Shown one piece after another: positions 22,322 to 29,152 of a stretch of DNA of 64,000 nt; within the stretch, counting starts at the first letter, position 1; every line of letters begins with the position of its first letter. Below the pieces are notes generated by a model that was given only the letters and a program-made list of their open reading frames with translations, did no database searches and was not told the DNA's origin. The translations under genes were made by a program, and so were the position numbers. The stretch spans positions 1 to 64,000 of the IMG/VR virus record IMGVR_UViG_3300027842_000015, one strand, 5' to 3'. Origin of the DNA: a virus.

Positions 22322-22721
22322 TCTGGAAACCAAATTACGCGACATGTCAGATGCGGGATTACTCTCGCATTTGTCGGTATATGCGCAGTGGGGGGCACAC
22401 AAATCCCCCACTGTGTTCCGCGCCAGCGTCATAACAATCCATGGTCAAGGGCATCACGACAGCACTGATATAATCGAAGCAATCTTGACTGCCGTAGAGG
22501 ACGCTCCTAATCAAGCTAAGAGGCATACGCCAGTGGTACAAATACCTTCTGCGGTCCCTAGGGAAAAACCCGGTAGCGATCGATCCCAGGATGGAGTACC
22601 ACTGGCGCCTGCCCCTGTAGTGAGACAACCTGTCAAGCCTGACCGGCATCAAAACGACAGGAAAACTCCGCGGGGGCAGACTAATATCCCGGTGCCCAAC
22701 CTAATGGATCTATTCAAATGA
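22314..22721 (+). CDS. Early hypothetical protein with Pro-rich tail
   Basis: A 135-residue protein starting MTDLETKLRDMSDAGLLSHL, chosen because this ATG overlaps the preceding stop region by eight bases. An N-terminal globular part to about residue 70 is followed by a disordered Pro/Arg-rich tail ending IPVPNLMDLFK, a short hydrophobic motif that could bind a partner. Function unknown. Confidence 0.6.
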   Translation: MTDLETKLRDMSDAGLLSHLSVYAQWGAHKSPTVFRASVITIHGQGHHDSTDIIEAILTAVEDAPNQAKRHTPVVQIPSAVPREKPGSDRSQDGVPLAPAPVVRQPVKPDRHQNDRKTPRGQTNIPVPNLMDLFK

Positions 22722-22831
22722 AAGACGACACACAAATAACCCTGGTAGCCTATTTATTTTTCTTTCTAGTCCTTAGCTTCTGGGGTACAGTGCTTTATGT
22801 GGCATGGCATTTCGTTTCGAAAATGTGGTGA
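22718..22831 (+). CDS. 37-residue membrane peptide
   Basis: Reads MKDDTQITLVAYLFFFLVLS then FWGTVLYVAWHFVSKMW: an acidic N-terminus, one transmembrane span and a basic end. The start overlaps the previous stop (ATGA). It is the third membrane-type peptide in this early cluster. Confidence 0.5.
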   Translation: MKDDTQITLVAYLFFFLVLSFWGTVLYVAWHFVSKMW

Positions 22832-22836
22832 TAAAC

Positions 22837-22998
22837 ATGAGAGCAACAAAAGACGAATGGAAACGGCAAGCTAATTTCTTGCGAGAAGCTTCAATATCTA
22901 GGAATGATAATGTCCGGCTTTTAGCTATAACACGTGCTCTTGCATTCATGTTCGATGATATTGCAACCGGGGCACCGGAGAAACGAGATGACACGTAA
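22837..22998 (+). CDS. 53-residue early protein
   Basis: Starts MRATKDEWKRQANFLREASI and is helical with mixed charge (NDNVRLLAITRALAFMFDDI). It overlaps the next gene by 11 bases. The longer frame from 22804 begins inside the membrane-peptide gene and is less likely. Function unknown. Confidence 0.5.
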   Translation: MRATKDEWKRQANFLREASISRNDNVRLLAITRALAFMFDDIATGAPEKRDDT

Positions 22999-23206
22999 AG
23001 ATTGGGAAAGGATTGAGCGCATACTGAAAGCGTGTAAGATCACTACGGACAAAGATACGCCTATTCCGGAATATCCGAGTATGGAATGGATGAGGCGTAG
23101 GATTGCCTTGGAATTCATTTATGCCTTTGCATTATCGGGCGAGGCTGAAACAAAGTTTATGCACGCGGCCGGACTACCAGTAGAACAAGAAAGGACCTTC
23201 AAATGA
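22988..23206 (+). CDS. 72-residue early protein
   Basis: MTRKDWERIERILKACKITT and then a helical part (MEWMRRRIALEFIYAFALSG) ending HAAGLPVEQERTFK. Its stop overlaps a further 16-codon frame (23203-23253), which may act only as a coupling peptide. No family was recognised. Confidence 0.6.
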   Translation: MTRKDWERIERILKACKITTDKDTPIPEYPSMEWMRRRIALEFIYAFALSGEAETKFMHAAGLPVEQERTFK

Positions 23207-23281
23207 AACAGATTAACACTGAAGCGGTGGAAACAACGCTACAAATGATGTAGCTAACAAGCTTAGAAAGGGAGAATGGAA

Positions 23282-24046
23282 ATGACAAGCCCCACTACAT
23301 TGGTACACGATACCAAGAACGACACTCGCTTCGATGATTTGCTTGTTGAAAGTGAAAAGCTTGGCACACTTGCTGGGCAAGGTGAAGATGTACAAGTGAA
23401 GCATCTTCTGCTGGTTACACAAGCAGCCTTTGAGTGTGTGATCGATAACACAAAGAACAAGCATGGCGCCGACCGTGACGATGCCACTATTATCGCTGAA
23501 AAATACTGGCATGCTCGTCACCAAAATGTGATCTTCAATCCTAAGGCTGGCAACCAACGTAAGACAATTTCTTGCTTGCGCCAGTGCATCACAATGGGCG
23601 GATGGTCTAAAGGTGGCCCTAGCGAACCAATGGGCATGCTCAACCGCGCCATGACGATGTACAAAAACTTACGCAAGGTGCCAGGAAATACCAAGCGTAT
23701 GATCGATCCCGCTAATTACGTCATTTCGCTTGCTCGCAAGCTTAAGCGAAGCGACTATGTATTGGATGACTCCACCATGAACGACATGGCGTTCAAGAAA
23801 GACCCTGATATCGCCACAGTATCAGACGTGCTCGACAAAACCAGAGCCACTCTTAAGAAGCTACACGACGGCAAGCACCCTGCTGGGGTATGTAGCACGG
23901 TGCATGTGGAGAAAGCCATAAAGGCGATAACCGAAGAATTGAAGAGTATTGCTACCGATAAGAAGGCTGCTGAACACGCCGAAGCGGTAGCACTTGCTGC
24001 GGAAACCGTAGGTACAGCGGCCGATAAAGTGGAGGTAGTAGCATGA
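23282..24046 (+). CDS. Early hypothetical protein, helix-rich
   Basis: A 254-residue protein. The ATG at 23282 is preferred over that at 23276 because GGGAG is then seven bases upstream. It is mostly helical, with a basic centre (LARKLKRSDYVLDD) and an Ala-rich C-terminal helix (ATDKKAAEHAEAVALAAETV). A 55-base piece of its 3' end recurs 746 bases downstream (24682-24736). Its position just before the AAA+/VWA genes could indicate a related role, but no motif shows this. Confidence 0.7.
   Translation: MTSPTTLVHDTKNDTRFDDLLVESEKLGTLAGQGEDVQVKHLLLVTQAAFECVIDNTKNKHGADRDDATIIAEKYWHARHQNVIFNPKAGNQRKTISCLRQCITMGGWSKGGPSEPMGMLNRAMTMYKNLRKVPGNTKRMIDPANYVISLARKLKRSDYVLDDSTMNDMAFKKDPDIATVSDVLDKTRATLKKLHDGKHPAGVCSTVHVEKAIKAITEELKSIATDKKAAEHAEAVALAAETVGTAADKVEVVA
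23936..23990 (+). repeat. 55-bp direct repeat, copy 1
   Basis: 54 of 55 bases match 24682-24736. It encodes ELKSIATDKKAAEHAEAV of the 254-residue protein. The copies are 746 bases apart. Confidence 0.9.
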
Positions 24047-24234
24047 GTTACACACGATATGTAAGCATAGTTCGCGGAAAATATGTTATTGCACACGCGA
24101 ACCTAGTAATTTTCGAAGACCCTAACGAGTATGAAATAAAGGATTTTTTGGAGGAAATACGTGACATATTTGAAAATGCTAAGGCTGGCGATGCCGCGCC
24201 AGTGAGCGTTCCATCCGGCGCAGACAATGCATAA
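24043..24234 (+). CDS. 63-residue acidic early protein
   Basis: MSYTRYVSIVRGKYVIAHAN, then an acidic helix (DFLEEIRDIFENAKAG). ATGA overlap with the preceding gene. It is followed by a strong stem-loop and a palindrome. Function unknown. Confidence 0.6.
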   Translation: MSYTRYVSIVRGKYVIAHANLVIFEDPNEYEIKDFLEEIRDIFENAKAGDAAPVSVPSGADNA

Positions 24235-24254
24235 CCGTATGGGTTAAGCGCTCG

Positions 24255-24294
24255 CCGGGGGCAGGGGCTTACCTCCCGTTCACCCTGTCCCCGG
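24255..24294 (+). promoter_or_regulatory. 12-bp stem-loop before a palindrome and start codon
   Basis: CCGGGGGCAGGG pairs with CCCTGTCCCCGG (one G-U pair) around a 16-base loop. No U-tract follows; the palindrome at 24298-24312 and the ATG at 24315 come directly after. It may attenuate transcription or protect the mRNA end. Confidence 0.5.
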
Positions 24295-24297
24295 TTC

Positions 24298-24312
24298 TTA
24301 CCGTAGAGGTAA
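24298..24312. repeat. 15-bp palindrome, TTACCG-N3-AGGTAA
   Basis: One mismatch. Leader site: the C-to-A change creates the GAGG ribosome site of the gene starting at 24315. Confidence 0.75.
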
Positions 24313-24314
24313 CA

Positions 24315-24707
24315 ATGGCTCAATCGCGTAAGACACAAGTGATTTTGATGGGGCTATCGAAAGAGCTACGCCTTATTGCGCGTTCACGGTCATATAGGGT
24401 ACAGATAAAAGCGAAGGCTACTATTTATCAAGTACGATATGGTGGTATTCCTAGGGATACTATGGTATGGCATGATGTGCAAATAATCCCTCGCACTCGT
24501 AAACGGGAAGATATACCTTTTGAGGTAACTACTGCTGAGGCTGCATTTAGACGCCGTGAACAGGAGCTAACTAGTTGGGTTATTGGTGACCGAACTAAAG
24601 AGGTTATTAATAAGGTAATCACGAGGGTGGTCATTTCTGGAGCATATAATGGGTCTCAAGTTTGGGCCGCTATATGTTCCGGAATTGAAGAGTATTGCTA
24701 CCGATAA
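24315..24707 (+). CDS. Early protein with a recombined 3' end
   Basis: A 130-residue basic protein (SKELRLIARSRSYRVQIKAKAT, written in part) with a helical end (DRTKEVINKVITRVVISGAY). Its ribosome site is inside the palindrome at 24298-24312. The last eight codons run into the second copy of the 55-base repeat in a different frame from that used in copy 1, so the natural C-terminus may have been replaced. Function unknown. Confidence 0.6.
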   Translation: MAQSRKTQVILMGLSKELRLIARSRSYRVQIKAKATIYQVRYGGIPRDTMVWHDVQIIPRTRKREDIPFEVTTAEAAFRRREQELTSWVIGDRTKEVINKVITRVVISGAYNGSQVWAAICSGIEEYCYR

Positions 24708-24819
24708 GAAGGCTGCTGAACACGCCGAAGCAGTAGACATTTGGCTTTTAGGTTTGAGAGAACGGTTCATGGTCGAAATGGTGGAAAGCCAAATTTTCAG
24801 AAAACCTGGAAGCACATGA
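24649..24819 (+). CDS. Possible chimeric peptide created by the 55-bp duplication
   Basis: A 56-residue frame starting MGLKFGPLYVPELKSIATDK. It reads the repeat in the same frame as copy 1 and continues into DIWLLGLRERFMVEMVESQI. It ends in an ATGA overlap with another open frame. It overlaps the preceding gene by 59 bases. It may be a real fusion or a remnant. Confidence 0.35.
   Translation: MGLKFGPLYVPELKSIATDKKAAEHAEAVDIWLLGLRERFMVEMVESQIFRKPGST
24682..24736 (+). repeat. 55-bp direct repeat, copy 2
   Basis: Matches 23936-23990 at 54 of 55 bases. It interrupts the normal gene spacing and straddles the end of the 130-residue gene. Confidence 0.9.
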
Positions 24820-24894
24820 TTCAAAAGGCTCTAAATGTAAGCCCATACATTTGGAGCAATATTGAACGGGATGGGCTTATAAATGAGGTGATAT

Positions 24895-26076
24895 ATGGCA
24901 CTAAATCTGGTACAGGCAAAACGCGCAATGCTTCTCAACACTCAAGCTGGGAACGCTACGCTTCTGCGCAGCCCTTCGGGCTTTGGCAAAAGCACTATGC
25001 AAATGCAAGCTTTCTCGGAACTGCGCTCCAAGAACGCCAAGAACGGCAGAACTACAGGCTTAGGCGTCTTGTTTCTTGCTACACAGACACCCAGCGATTT
25101 GATTGGATTACCGTGGAAGGGAGAAAAGAAATTCCATTTGCCGGCTATTGATCCATCGACTGGGCAAAGTGAAGTTACCATCACGGTAACGGACCCGTCA
25201 TATCCGATGTGGATGCTTGACGTATTCACAGGTAAGCCTGCTACGTTGTTCGACCAGTTTGTGCTAATCATAGAGGAGTATGGCCAAGGTGAACCAGACA
25301 CAAAAAGAGCCGCTGCAGAAATTTTTCTCAACGGAGGCACTCCTCCGTTCTATCTACCTAAAGGGAGTGCAAGATGGGCGAGCACAAATACAGGTGCCCG
25401 CTATGGAGTTACTAAAGACTTTCTATTCGCTATCGCCAGACGAACAATCATCGATATTGCACAAGATATTGATGTCCTCGTTGATCACTGGGACAAACCA
25501 TATACGTTCCAAGGGCGCAACTGGCAAATGTCGGCAGTCTGGAAAGCCTGGGCGAAAACCGCAGGGTCGAGTGTCATCTTCGAAGCAGAACCAAAAGAAG
25601 ATGGTCCATGGTGTAATCCGCGCACTATGAGCGCTGCTGATCGGGTATACCAATGCCTGATCGAGGACAATGACGGGAAAGATGTAGACCCGGCTGACCC
25701 GCTATTGCTTGAACTGTTTAGTGGTACAATCGGTATGCCCGCTACACAATCATGCATCCAGCACCTGACATTTAGGTCACAGCTACCGTCTTATGACGAC
25801 GTGGTGACGGAACCGACTAAGACGCCTATCCCTGCCAAAGGCGACCTTCAAATGCTTATGGCATATGAACTTGCCAACCAGACTAGGGCTGATCATTTAG
25901 CGCCTGTGCTCACTTATATGCAGCGTAAGGAAATGCCGACTGATATGAGCCTCACGTTCATATCGGCATTGCTTCGACGTGACTACAAGTCTATGATCAA
26001 TCAACCGGCGATGCAGGCATGGATAAACAAGAACGGTGCAACGGTGGCACTTGTGGCCTCTTTAAGCCAGAACTAG
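24895..26076 (+). CDS. MoxR-type AAA+ ATPase
   Basis: A 393-residue ATPase. Walker A is SPSGFGKST (about residues 26-34) and Walker B is VLIIEEYGQG (about 123-132), followed by a sensor-like WASTNTGARYG (Asn in STNTG) and an arginine pair (AIARRTIID) where an Arg finger would be. The organisation fits the MoxR/RavA branch, which works with VWA proteins to remodel or load cofactors into targets. A metallopeptidase-VWA gene lies about 660 bases downstream, so the two probably form one machine. The base region before the start is crowded with overlapping frames. Confidence 0.85.
   Translation: MALNLVQAKRAMLLNTQAGNATLLRSPSGFGKSTMQMQAFSELRSKNAKNGRTTGLGVLFLATQTPSDLIGLPWKGEKKFHLPAIDPSTGQSEVTITVTDPSYPMWMLDVFTGKPATLFDQFVLIIEEYGQGEPDTKRAAAEIFLNGGTPPFYLPKGSARWASTNTGARYGVTKDFLFAIARRTIIDIAQDIDVLVDHWDKPYTFQGRNWQMSAVWKAWAKTAGSSVIFEAEPKEDGPWCNPRTMSAADRVYQCLIEDNDGKDVDPADPLLLELFSGTIGMPATQSCIQHLTFRSQLPSYDDVVTEPTKTPIPAKGDLQMLMAYELANQTRADHLAPVLTYMQRKEMPTDMSLTFISALLRRDYKSMINQPAMQAWINKNGATVALVASLSQN
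25175..25189. repeat. 15-bp palindrome, TTACCA-N3-CGGTAA
   Basis: One mismatch. Inside the AAA+ gene. Confidence 0.7.
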
Positions 26077-26144
26077 GAAGCGGTCTACGTAGAAGACGCT
26101 ATATACTTAAGAGGCAGTGTATAGCTGCCAGGGATAAGGCAATC

Positions 26145-26534
26145 ATGGCCGGCAAAGCTACATCGTTAGATATTGCCGGCCTTAACAACTTGATAGAGTG
26201 GAAAATATATCGCTGGGCAGAACACCGCGATAAGGCAAAGGAAGGAACGGAAATGCAAGACCAGATCACAATCGAATGCAGAATGGATTTCAAGGACAAG
26301 GACAAAATCCCTGAGGTCATCAAGCTGGCATGTTCCATGGCAAGGACACTTGCTGCGAACATTCAACTGTTGGACCCTGTGTGCAAACCCGAATGCGTGG
26401 TGTATACGGATAACTTCATGTCGCCCCCTGAAAAGATCAATATTTATCAGGACCTGATCGGCAAAGGCGACCAAGAGTTACAAGAGAGCGCAGGGATTAG
26501 CTCTGAACTGCTTGCGGCAGCAATGGAGAAATAA
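26145..26534 (+). CDS. Small protein between the AAA+ and VWA genes
   Basis: A 129-residue frame starting MAGKATSLDIAGLNNLIEWK, with AAGG upstream. A later start at 26251 (MQDQITIECRMDFKDKDKIP) has a better site (GGAAGGAACGG) and would give a compact 93-residue alpha/beta protein, so two overlapping products or a wrong start are possible. The position between the ATPase and VWA genes suggests an adaptor or substrate-binding subunit. No family was recognised. Confidence 0.55.
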   Translation: MAGKATSLDIAGLNNLIEWKIYRWAEHRDKAKEGTEMQDQITIECRMDFKDKDKIPEVIKLACSMARTLAANIQLLDPVCKPECVVYTDNFMSPPEKINIYQDLIGKGDQELQESAGISSELLAAAMEK

Positions 26535-26741
26535 ATGATGCTTCGTGTGGCTTGGCAATGGACAGGTAAGGATTGGTTTCATAGGGGCACTGTTACAGGA
26601 TATACAGAAGGTGAGGGCGGTACAAGGGTTATTGTGTTACGTGATCCACATCCGCCTAACTATCCAAGGCGCAATCTTGTTGCTTTATCTTTGGAAGAAG
26701 CAGTTCCGCAAGGTTGGAGAAGGGAGTATAAAATCACATGA
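26535..26741 (+). CDS. Small beta-rich protein
   Basis: A 68-residue protein (VAWQWTGKDWFHRGTVTGYT) with the look of a small SH3-like barrel. Its stop overlaps the start of the VWA gene (ATGA), so both are made together. It could be an accessory of the AAA+/VWA complex; that is inferred from position. Confidence 0.6.
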   Translation: MMLRVAWQWTGKDWFHRGTVTGYTEGEGGTRVIVLRDPHPPNYPRRNLVALSLEEAVPQGWRREYKIT

Positions 26742-28069
26742 ACAACTTGAAAAAGGTCAAACTCACGCCTGAACAAAAGCAGATGTGGACAGATACCATG
26801 TCGCTTATGGCCTGGACCGCTCCAGGCTTTAGGCATTTGTTCTACAAGCTTCTGAATAACAATGATGGGGATTATACCGCCTTGATGGCGGAATTCGGTA
26901 ACCCCTACACTGGCGATAAAGGTATCGCCTGTACAGATGGGCAGAATATTATCGTCAACCCTGAAACGTTCTTTCCTCAGAGTGGCAAAGGCGGATATTC
27001 GCTCAAAGAGCGCGTGTTTATCATGGCACATGAGGTAGCGCACAACGTCTATGACGACGTGGGGCTTATCCATAGGATGAAAAATGAAACCAATCTCAAA
27101 TGCACGGATGGCACGATATTCCCCTATGATGAAGGGACCATGCAGAAAGCGATGGACTACCGGATCAATGCCATGCTCGTGGAAAGTCGCATTGGGCATA
27201 TGCCGAAAGATGCGTTATATGATCCTGAAATCGCCAAAGGGAAAGATGGTGTCTTTGATATCTATGGCAAGGTCTATAAACAAGACCAGAATGGTGGCCC
27301 GAAAAACCCTGGTAGTCAGCCTGGACATGGCAATTCGCAAGGGCAGAATGGGTTTGATCCCGGTGGAGTACAGCCTCCTGGCACATCTACTGGTCAACAG
27401 CCTTCCCAAGCGGCCAATCAAAGAAACCCGCAGCAGTGGGCGGTAGAGTTATCTATCGCTAAAGCAATTGAGAGCAAACGGACGCAAGGGAAAATACCGG
27501 GTGCGTTGGGTCATATGTTCGATGAAATACTTGACCCGAAGGTACCTTGGCATGACCACATCACAACGATGGCCAAACGTATTTTGGGAAGCGGTTCGCT
27601 CAACTGGAAAAAGCCGGATAGGCGGTTTATTGGTCGCGACCTATGGGTACCATCCAGGAGTGGGGAAGGCGCGGGATGGCTTGTAATATGGGGAGACACG
27701 TCTGGCTCTATAGGTGACAGAGAGCTAAACCAATACCTGGGCGAACTGAAAGGTATGATCGATGAGTGTAAACCTAGCCGTCTTAGTGTTGTCTGGTGTG
27801 ATGCTGCTATTCACCGGATCGATGACATTACTGATGTGGCTGATCTGGATACAATTAAAGCAACTGGCGTCGGTGGCCGTGGAGGAACTGATATTACGCC
27901 AGTATTTGATTGGATTGCAGAACAACGGCAACACCCGGATATGTTCATAGGTCTCACTGACGGGTGCTTCACATGGCCTGAACAACCTGCATTTCCTATC
28001 GTGTGGGGTGCTGTCAACAGTAATCCTGAAGATTTTCCCTATGGGGAGGTAGCGGTGGTAAACACATGA
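26738..28069 (+). CDS. Metallopeptidase-like VWA protein
   Basis: A 443-residue protein with two recognisable parts. The N-terminal domain has a zinc-type HEVAH motif (about residues 98-102) within a FIMAHEVAHNVYDD helix. After a disordered Pro/Gly/Gln linker (about 190-235), the C-terminal von Willebrand A domain carries a complete metal site: DTSGS (about 320), the Thr in GGRGGTDI (about 383) and the Asp in GLTDGCF (about 407). This is the architecture of the VWA-like metallopeptidase family (DUF2201 type), often paired with MoxR ATPases. The pair may remodel a phage or host complex. Catalytic activity of the peptidase part is not proven. Confidence 0.85.
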   Translation: MNNLKKVKLTPEQKQMWTDTMSLMAWTAPGFRHLFYKLLNNNDGDYTALMAEFGNPYTGDKGIACTDGQNIIVNPETFFPQSGKGGYSLKERVFIMAHEVAHNVYDDVGLIHRMKNETNLKCTDGTIFPYDEGTMQKAMDYRINAMLVESRIGHMPKDALYDPEIAKGKDGVFDIYGKVYKQDQNGGPKNPGSQPGHGNSQGQNGFDPGGVQPPGTSTGQQPSQAANQRNPQQWAVELSIAKAIESKRTQGKIPGALGHMFDEILDPKVPWHDHITTMAKRILGSGSLNWKKPDRRFIGRDLWVPSRSGEGAGWLVIWGDTSGSIGDRELNQYLGELKGMIDECKPSRLSVVWCDAAIHRIDDITDVADLDTIKATGVGGRGGTDITPVFDWIAEQRQHPDMFIGLTDGCFTWPEQPAFPIVWGAVNSNPEDFPYGEVAVVNT

Positions 28070-28087
28070 TGGTAATGCTTAGTGTGT

Positions 28088-28102
28088 TTACCGTGGAGGT
28101 AA
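28088..28102. repeat. 15-bp palindrome, TTACCG-N3-AGGTAA
   Basis: One mismatch. Leader site: again the C-to-A change gives the GAGG ribosome site, here for the gene at 28106. Confidence 0.75.
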
Positions 28103-28105
28103 CAG

Positions 28106-28288
28106 ATGGATGTAACAGGTGCGCTTCTGTCCCTTGAAGAAATGGGACTGATACTTTATGATGAAGACGAGAACACTTTTACTCCTACGGAAGAAGGAAA
28201 AAAGCTAATAGATGGGAAAGAACGATGGTTCATTGCGTTTGAAAAGTTCAATCCTGGACATGTTTTCTGGGAAACTAGGAGCAACTAA
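28106..28288 (+). CDS. Small winged-helix-like protein
   Basis: A 60-residue acidic protein (ALLSLEEMGLILYDEDENTF, then TEEGKKLIDGK). The LLSLEEMGLI...F..T.EGK pattern resembles the second half of small winged-helix domains, but the domain is incomplete. The ribosome site is the GAGG inside the palindrome at 28088-28102. Function unknown. Confidence 0.55.
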   Translation: MDVTGALLSLEEMGLILYDEDENTFTPTEEGKKLIDGKERWFIAFEKFNPGHVFWETRSN

Positions 28289-28992
28289 TGCGAAAAAAGC
28301 ATCCCATTAAAGAAAAGACTGCATTTACGCGCACGGCCACGACAATGGTGGAGCACAATATTTTGCTAGCACGTAGCAAATACATGCATAGTATGATTGA
28401 CCCGTGGGATAAGAATATGGATTGGATATTACGTAGATTATTTCCTGGGCATATACTAGAATATCTAAGAATTGGGTATGAACATACGAGCGACTACGCT
28501 AGATCGCATAACTTTTGTTCATGGAATATTTTATCTGATGTTACCTTGCAAGTAAAAGCTGACTTTTGGCATAAACAAAAAATGCTCCCTCCTAGGGAGG
28601 AATATAAATCTGATCCTAAGATAGCTGTGCCCGAACTTGTAGCATATTGCATGAGTGTTCGCGAAATACTTTTTAATTACGCAAAAGTTTCTCATGTATT
28701 TGAGTGGTTTAATAATTGTGGTTCGAGTGCTGTTGCTATGCGCAGTTATTGCCCGTGGATACAAACTGTTCTCCCTAGTGAGTATCACCATTGTATGGAG
28801 GGCACGAAGTTCCGTGAGCCTGGGGGGCTTGCTTCTATGCTTAACCTAATAAAAGAGGTATCAGGCATCATGGGGAGAGCAAACCTAATACAGAATGATA
28901 TTCCTAACAAAAACAAGCAAGAATTAACTTTATATTTCAACCCCACAACAATAAACACGATACATGTTCCTAGTTATGTAATGGAGTGTTAG
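28288..28992 (+). CDS. Hypothetical protein, AT-rich
   Basis: A 234-residue protein with many aromatic residues (WDKNMDWILRRLFPGHILEY, then FEWFNNCGSSAVAMRSYCPW) and an amide-rich C-terminus. Its start overlaps the previous stop (TAATG). Codon use is more AT-rich than in the flanking VWA gene, which may indicate recent acquisition. I could not recognise a domain. It lies directly before the polymerase. Confidence 0.6.
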   Translation: MRKKHPIKEKTAFTRTATTMVEHNILLARSKYMHSMIDPWDKNMDWILRRLFPGHILEYLRIGYEHTSDYARSHNFCSWNILSDVTLQVKADFWHKQKMLPPREEYKSDPKIAVPELVAYCMSVREILFNYAKVSHVFEWFNNCGSSAVAMRSYCPWIQTVLPSEYHHCMEGTKFREPGGLASMLNLIKEVSGIMGRANLIQNDIPNKNKQELTLYFNPTTINTIHVPSYVMEC

Positions 28993-28993
28993 A

Positions 28994-29152
28994 ATGAGAT
29001 GGTACCAATGCCGTAGTTACCTTCTTGTTGTTCGAACGCTATATGCAACACAAAGCTGGGCGCATTCTGATTATGGAACGGAATATCTTAAAGAACACAT
29101 GTGGCCATGGTTAGTTTGGATGCGTGACGATAGAAGGATTGTTTGGTGCTAG
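28994..29152 (+). CDS. 52-residue Trp-rich protein
   Basis: MRWYQCRSYLLVVRTLYATQ and then seven or more Trp/His-rich residues (MWPWLVWMRDDRRIVWC). It overlaps the polymerase start by 10 bases. The composition is unusual but no family was recognised. Confidence 0.5.
   Translation: MRWYQCRSYLLVVRTLYATQSWAHSDYGTEYLKEHMWPWLVWMRDDRRIVWC

Noticed and set aside
24741-25151. 136-codon open frame overlapping the AAA+ start, with a GTKSGTGKT stretch resembling a Walker A loop
   Set aside because: Most of it overlaps the AAA+ gene in another frame, and the loop has no supporting Walker B or domain. Only the part before 24895 could be real, as a remnant of the duplicated region.
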